64,000 bases of DNA, taken from positions 155,405,096 through 155,469,095 of the forward strand of contig CM063510.1 in the NCBI GenBank assembly GCA_032207245.1, in the 5' to 3' direction. Positions 60,233-64,000 of this stretch are shown here, one piece after another (position 1 is the stretch's first letter; each line of letters opens with the position of its first letter). Source of the stretch: Pardosa pseudoannulata (taxonomy: Eukaryota; Arthropoda; Arachnida; Araneae; Lycosidae). Below the pieces are notes generated by a model, which did no database searches, was not told the DNA's origin, and saw only the letters and a program-made list of their open reading frames with translations. The translations under genes and the position numbers were made by a program.

Positions 60233-61655
60233 TTATCTCTTCACAATCAGTGCTCTTAAAAAAATCACTCTATATAAAATAACTATGTTATTTTATCTTT
60301 TTACCATTGAAATTTTAAGTTAATTTTACACTGTTTTTATACAATTAAATGAGTATTTCCCCATTGTGTTCCCAATTGCTTCATGAATAACAAAAATTCA
60401 AAATAATTAATAAAAGAGTTACTAACTTATCTAATATATTTTTGTACATATTGTTTACTTGTCTTCTTCATCTAAAAAAGACAAAAACTGTTCCAACTGA
60501 TCTCTCCAAATCTATGAATCTGTGTCATCTTTATGAATTTCTATAAGGAAGTTATTGGAAGTTATTTTTCTTCCAAACACAATGTAAGGGAATAAAAGAA
60601 ATTTTAAAAATTACTTATATCATTTTAATATGTTTTTCAGTACGTGTTTGGTTCTACTTTTGTTATTAAAACACATAATCCAAATTGCAATAGAGGTATT
60701 TTGCTTTGCAATATTTTATTAAACAAGTTGTGTTAGTTGATGCATGAATGGTATATGACATTACTTTTACCCTAAACGGATTTTCACATGTATGAACAGA
60801 AGTATACTTTATAGAAAGCATATCCATTGCTATCTGAATTACAAATTACTGCCATTAAAAAAATATTATTTTCCAACTTTGAAACTATCTCTTATAATTA
60901 TAAAATTATGAGCAACAATATATACAATTGAGATGGATATTTCAAAGCTCCTCATTTATAGATAGTACTGTATTGATTGTTATCTTTACATATTTCACAT
61001 TATAATTTTAAATGATTAATATGTTTATGAAACCAAACCAGGAAAACTAAAATAGGGAAATCATTCTGTATATTATTAATGTCATTGTCTGTCCCCCAAA
61101 CAGGCAAAGAATGTAATTTAGAATAAAAATCTTATACATATCAAGAAATTCATTTATGAAAATATAATTTTAAATTTTGATTTTATCATTAAATTTAAAA
61201 CATCACACATTTTTTCCATTTCTAAAATTTGCCTTGCATTGATATGATAATTTGCCCATCCCATATTGGTATAAAATTCACACAGGCTTATGTAGAACGT
61301 AGGCTAAATGTTATGGAATAGGACATATTAATCCAACTCCATTCCTGACTTTACACGTTTTTGCCTGCTCCATGTAAAAGTTTTCTAGGGTAGTATTGCA
61401 ATCCACTTTTAAAATCCAGGCGACTGATTTTGCAATGTACGGTTCTGTGATGTTGTCTTTATTGTTACGATTTCAAAGTATGTGGATAAATATGTATTTA
61501 TACAAATTATAAATTGCACTTATTCTCGTTGTAAAATTATTTTAAAATAAAACCATATAGAAAAAAAATTAAGGGAACGTTTTCATTTCGAGCATGCTAG
61601 AAAGGAGAAGAAATTTGAAAAGACTAAAGCTGAAACGCAAGCATGTATATAACTA
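60233..61655. other. Intergenic AT-rich sequence
   Basis: No gene or repeat boundary recognised. Only short chance frames. Confidence 0.5.
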
Positions 61656-63142
61656 CACAGTCTAGTCATATTAATGTGACCATCACCTACTTTTGACGTC
61701 ATCGTTATAAAACCAAAAGCAAAAGGCACGTGTCATCAGCAAGTTTGGTAGATATATAAAGTGTGTTATAAGCATTCGGAAAACATTTCAGTTCTTATAG
61801 TCATACAGAAATGGAGTGATTTATCCTAGTCATCATTGGCTTATCCTAGGCTTATCCTAGTCATAATGGCATCATTTATCCTAGGGGTTCATGATTGGCT
61901 TCCGCGACCAGGGTGGAACTGCAAATTTTGTAAGTCTATTCTTATGTAATCCATCCGAAGACATACAGCAGTATACAATCTGAAGAACAGTACGCTACGA
62001 CACCAATCACAACAGCTATAAAGCTGCTGCTGACCTTCGAGAGTTCCTTCATGGTCCGATTGTAAATTTATCAAACCCGGTAAGGTGCAAACTGTACAAA
62101 GGTAATCTTGAAATTAACAGGAATAACTGAAGACCCAGATCACTAGGGCACCTCGGGCTCATGACCCCATATATACCTAAAGGAGGTATACTCCTGTGGC
62201 AAATTTTATAAACTGTTCGTGGCCAACCGTGATAAAAGCCTACCGTGCATGTCAAAAGGGCACTATCCAAAATCAGCGACGAGGAAAACATGGTGCACCA
62301 CAAGCCATAGATGATAGAAGTGAATGACGGCTGTGGAGATGCATTCGAAACGTTCAATTGTTGAGCAACTGACAGCCCAGATGAACCAAGGGGCTACTAA
62401 CAGTGTTTCCACAACGACAGTTCAGAGAACGTTGTTGCGTATGAGCCTCCGCATGGTTAATGCACCTATGCTGACTGCTGACGAAGGCTGAAATTTGCGC
62501 ATCATTACCGCAACTGGACTTCCATTGAGTGGAGACAGGTAGCTTTTTCCCATAAATCGCGTTTTATGTTCCATCGGACAGATGTACGTTGTTGTCGTAT
62601 ACAGCGGAAACGTCTGAAAGCAAACACCCTACAACAATTGTTGGAGGAGGGAGCATTGCAGTTTTGGGAATGTTTTTATGGAATTCTCTGCATTTATCCA
62701 TCATTGTGGGAGGCACGATGGATTAACACAAGTATGTATCTATCCTAGCGGACCATGTTCATCCCTACATGCGAATTGATTTTCCTCAGAATAACTGCAT
62801 CTACTAGCAGGACAATGCGATGTGTCATAAAGCTCGAAGTATACGTACGTGGTTCGAAGAGCCCCAGGATGAGTTTAATATACTCCCTTAACCAGCAAAT
62901 TGCCTGAACTTGTATTCAATCAATAATCTGTCAGATTTTCGGTTAGGTTGTCCGCACCATGGATCCTCCCTCGCGTAATTTAGCTCAGCTGTCCATGGCA
63001 CTGGAGTCGGCATGAGTCAACATCCTAGTAAACACTTTCAGGAATATAATTGACTCTCCTGCACATCTGTCAGCGATCCACTGAGCGAAAGGTGGTTATT
63101 CTGGATTTTAACACGTGGTCACATTAATGTAACTGGACTGTG
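61656..63142 (+). mobile_element. Full-length but dead Tc1-like transposon, 1487 bp
   Basis: TA on both sides (61654-61655, 63143-63144). The ends are inverted: CACAGTCTAGTCATATTAAT and, reversed from the right, CACAGTCCAGTTACATTAAT, both continuing GTGACC. The length is normal for a Tc1 element. It contains a decayed transposase in the plus sense. The reading frames on the minus strand across it are shadows. Confidence 0.92.
61900..63080 (+). pseudogene. Tc1-like transposase pseudogene
   Basis: Pieces in shifting frames are recognisable in the right order: TVIKAYRACQKG (N-terminal helix-turn-helix region), TAQMNQGATNSVSTTTVQRT, HYRNWTSIEWRQVA, SRFMFHRTDVRC (start of the DDE catalytic domain), ILADHVHPYMRIDFPQNN and QDNAMCHKARSIRTWFEE (second catalytic aspartate region). 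The third catalytic part, normally WP..SPDLNPIE, is eroded to PANCLNLYSIN. Several stops and frameshifts are present. Confidence 0.85.
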
Positions 63143-63271
63143 TAGAAATGAAAACACGTGCACATGACGTCAGGTGCAGCAAAAGTTGCAGCTCCATTTC
63201 CTCGCTACAAAATATTTGAATTACCTACGGATTGTGCTTGTTATTCTTTTAATTTTGTCAATTATCTGAAA

Positions 63272-63442
63272 ATGGTAACAAGCTGTTGTGCGTATTGCTG
63301 TTCTAAGCATTTCAAAAAAGGCGAATATATTGAATTTTATTGATTTTCTAAAGATTCTACATCGCGAATGATATGGATAAAAGCTTTAAAAAGGCGAAAT
63401 TGGACTCCAAGTTCTTCGAGAATTAGCGGCAAACATTTTTAG
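63272..63442 (+). pseudogene. Broken THAP zinc-finger domain fragment
   Basis: One frame reads MVTSCCAYCCSKHFKKGEYI then EFY, a stop, then FSKDSTSRMIWIKALKRRNW, TPSSSRISGKHF and a stop. This is a THAP domain (MV..C.AYGC..RFKKG...FY.FPKD...R..WI.A..R.NW.PS..SR.C..HF). Besides the internal stop, the second zinc-binding Cys-X2-His is damaged (Ser in RISGKHF). Known: THAP domains bind DNA and occur in P-element-type transposases and host THAP genes. It starts 130 bp after the Tc1 element. Whether its source was a P-like transposon or a host gene cannot be told. Confidence 0.75.
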
Positions 63443-64000
63443 AATGGTAATAAAACGTTAACCTTACTGTAATGTAATAGATTATATAAAATTATTATGC
63501 TAAGAATTTTTTTTATTATTACTACTTTTTTTTTTCTTTTTTTTTTTTTTTCAGATTCTTAATGTATTTTCTATGTTTTTGTGAGAAGTACTGTACCTAT
63601 AAATGTAATTATTTTTTGCACTTAAAATGATCAGGTTTTGCACATTTTTATTAGATTCTTATTTATGTAATAACTTATTGTGCCAGTTAACATAAAGTAG
63701 TTATACTTTGATTATGATACTTAATAGCACTGTGTAAAGTCTTTAATTTTTTTAAAAATATGTACATTTGTAAATGCTAAAAATCTATTTTGAATTACTT
63801 GGCCAGTTTCTGATGTTTCCTTTCCCTTCCCTTAAATAAAATTTAGTTTTGTTGTATACCAGATCCATATCCAGGCTCATAAGATACATTGAAAACAAGC
63901 AATATTTTGCCTACGAAAAGCTGAGTTGTATTCAGCACTCGTATGTTTTTACAAACATGCACTTTCTCTATAGGCTTGTCAAATATATAGCTCTCTCACT
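63443..64000. other. AT-rich sequence to the window end
   Basis: A T-tract at about 63528-63552 and nothing else recognised. Further exons or THAP-related pieces could lie beyond the window. Confidence 0.4.

Noticed and set aside
61889..62357. Minus-strand frames over the Tc1 element
   Set aside because: Shadows of the decayed plus-strand transposase.
1..64000. CRISPR arrays, bacterial operons, riboswitches, phage genes
   Set aside because: No regularly spaced repeats and no compact coding; introns, SINEs and eukaryotic transposons show a eukaryotic nuclear genome.

Overview
The window looks like a piece of an animal nuclear genome. It is very AT-rich, its genes are split into many small exons by introns of up to about 6 kb with GT...AG borders, and interspersed repeats take up much of the space. 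An arthropod, perhaps an arachnid, is my weak inference from the style of the repeats; nothing here proves it. There is no bacterial, viral or CRISPR content.

Two protein genes can be assembled exon by exon, and they lie head to head. On the minus strand, 14157-42485 encodes in nine exons a 372-residue protein of the regulator of microtubule dynamics family (RMDN/FAM82). It has an N-terminal membrane segment, a short coiled coil, an acidic FFAT-like motif (predicted VAP binding) and a TPR-like C-terminal domain. On the plus strand, 43126-54009 encodes in seven exons a 210-residue Mediator subunit 18 (MED18). The 640 bp between the two start codons must hold both promoters. The genes are not functionally linked in any obvious way: one acts at organelle membranes, the other in RNA polymerase II transcription.

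Everything else supportable is mobile DNA. (1) A tRNA-derived SINE family has about nine copies or fragments. (2) Short non-autonomous hAT-like elements, five of them with perfect 8-bp target duplications (12041, 34414, 39390, 40687, 49642), plus more degraded relatives. (3) Elements bounded by TTAA with inverted ends, piggyBac-like (22083, 27098, 32964, 45499, 47032, 59697). (4) Tigger/pogo-type elements flanked by TA (1574, 22027, 25644, 29037) and a related one near 6761, three with decayed transposase pieces. (5) A dead full-length Tc1-like element (61656-63142). (6) Two solo LTRs with 5-bp duplications (14881, 47586) and two weaker LTR remnants. (7) A Helitron-like pair. Several insertions are nested, so part of their order of arrival can be read.

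Layout: 1-13986 is intergenic repeats and featureless AT-rich DNA downstream of the RMDN gene; 14157-42485 is that gene with TE-filled introns; 42486-43125 is the shared promoter; 43126-54009 is MED18; 54010-64000 is intergenic, starting with two successive tandem duplications and ending with the Tc1 element and a broken THAP-domain fragment. I found no convincing new biological system. The most informative items are the predicted FFAT motif, the nested insertion sites, and a PCNA-binding-like motif preserved in a Tigger fossil.
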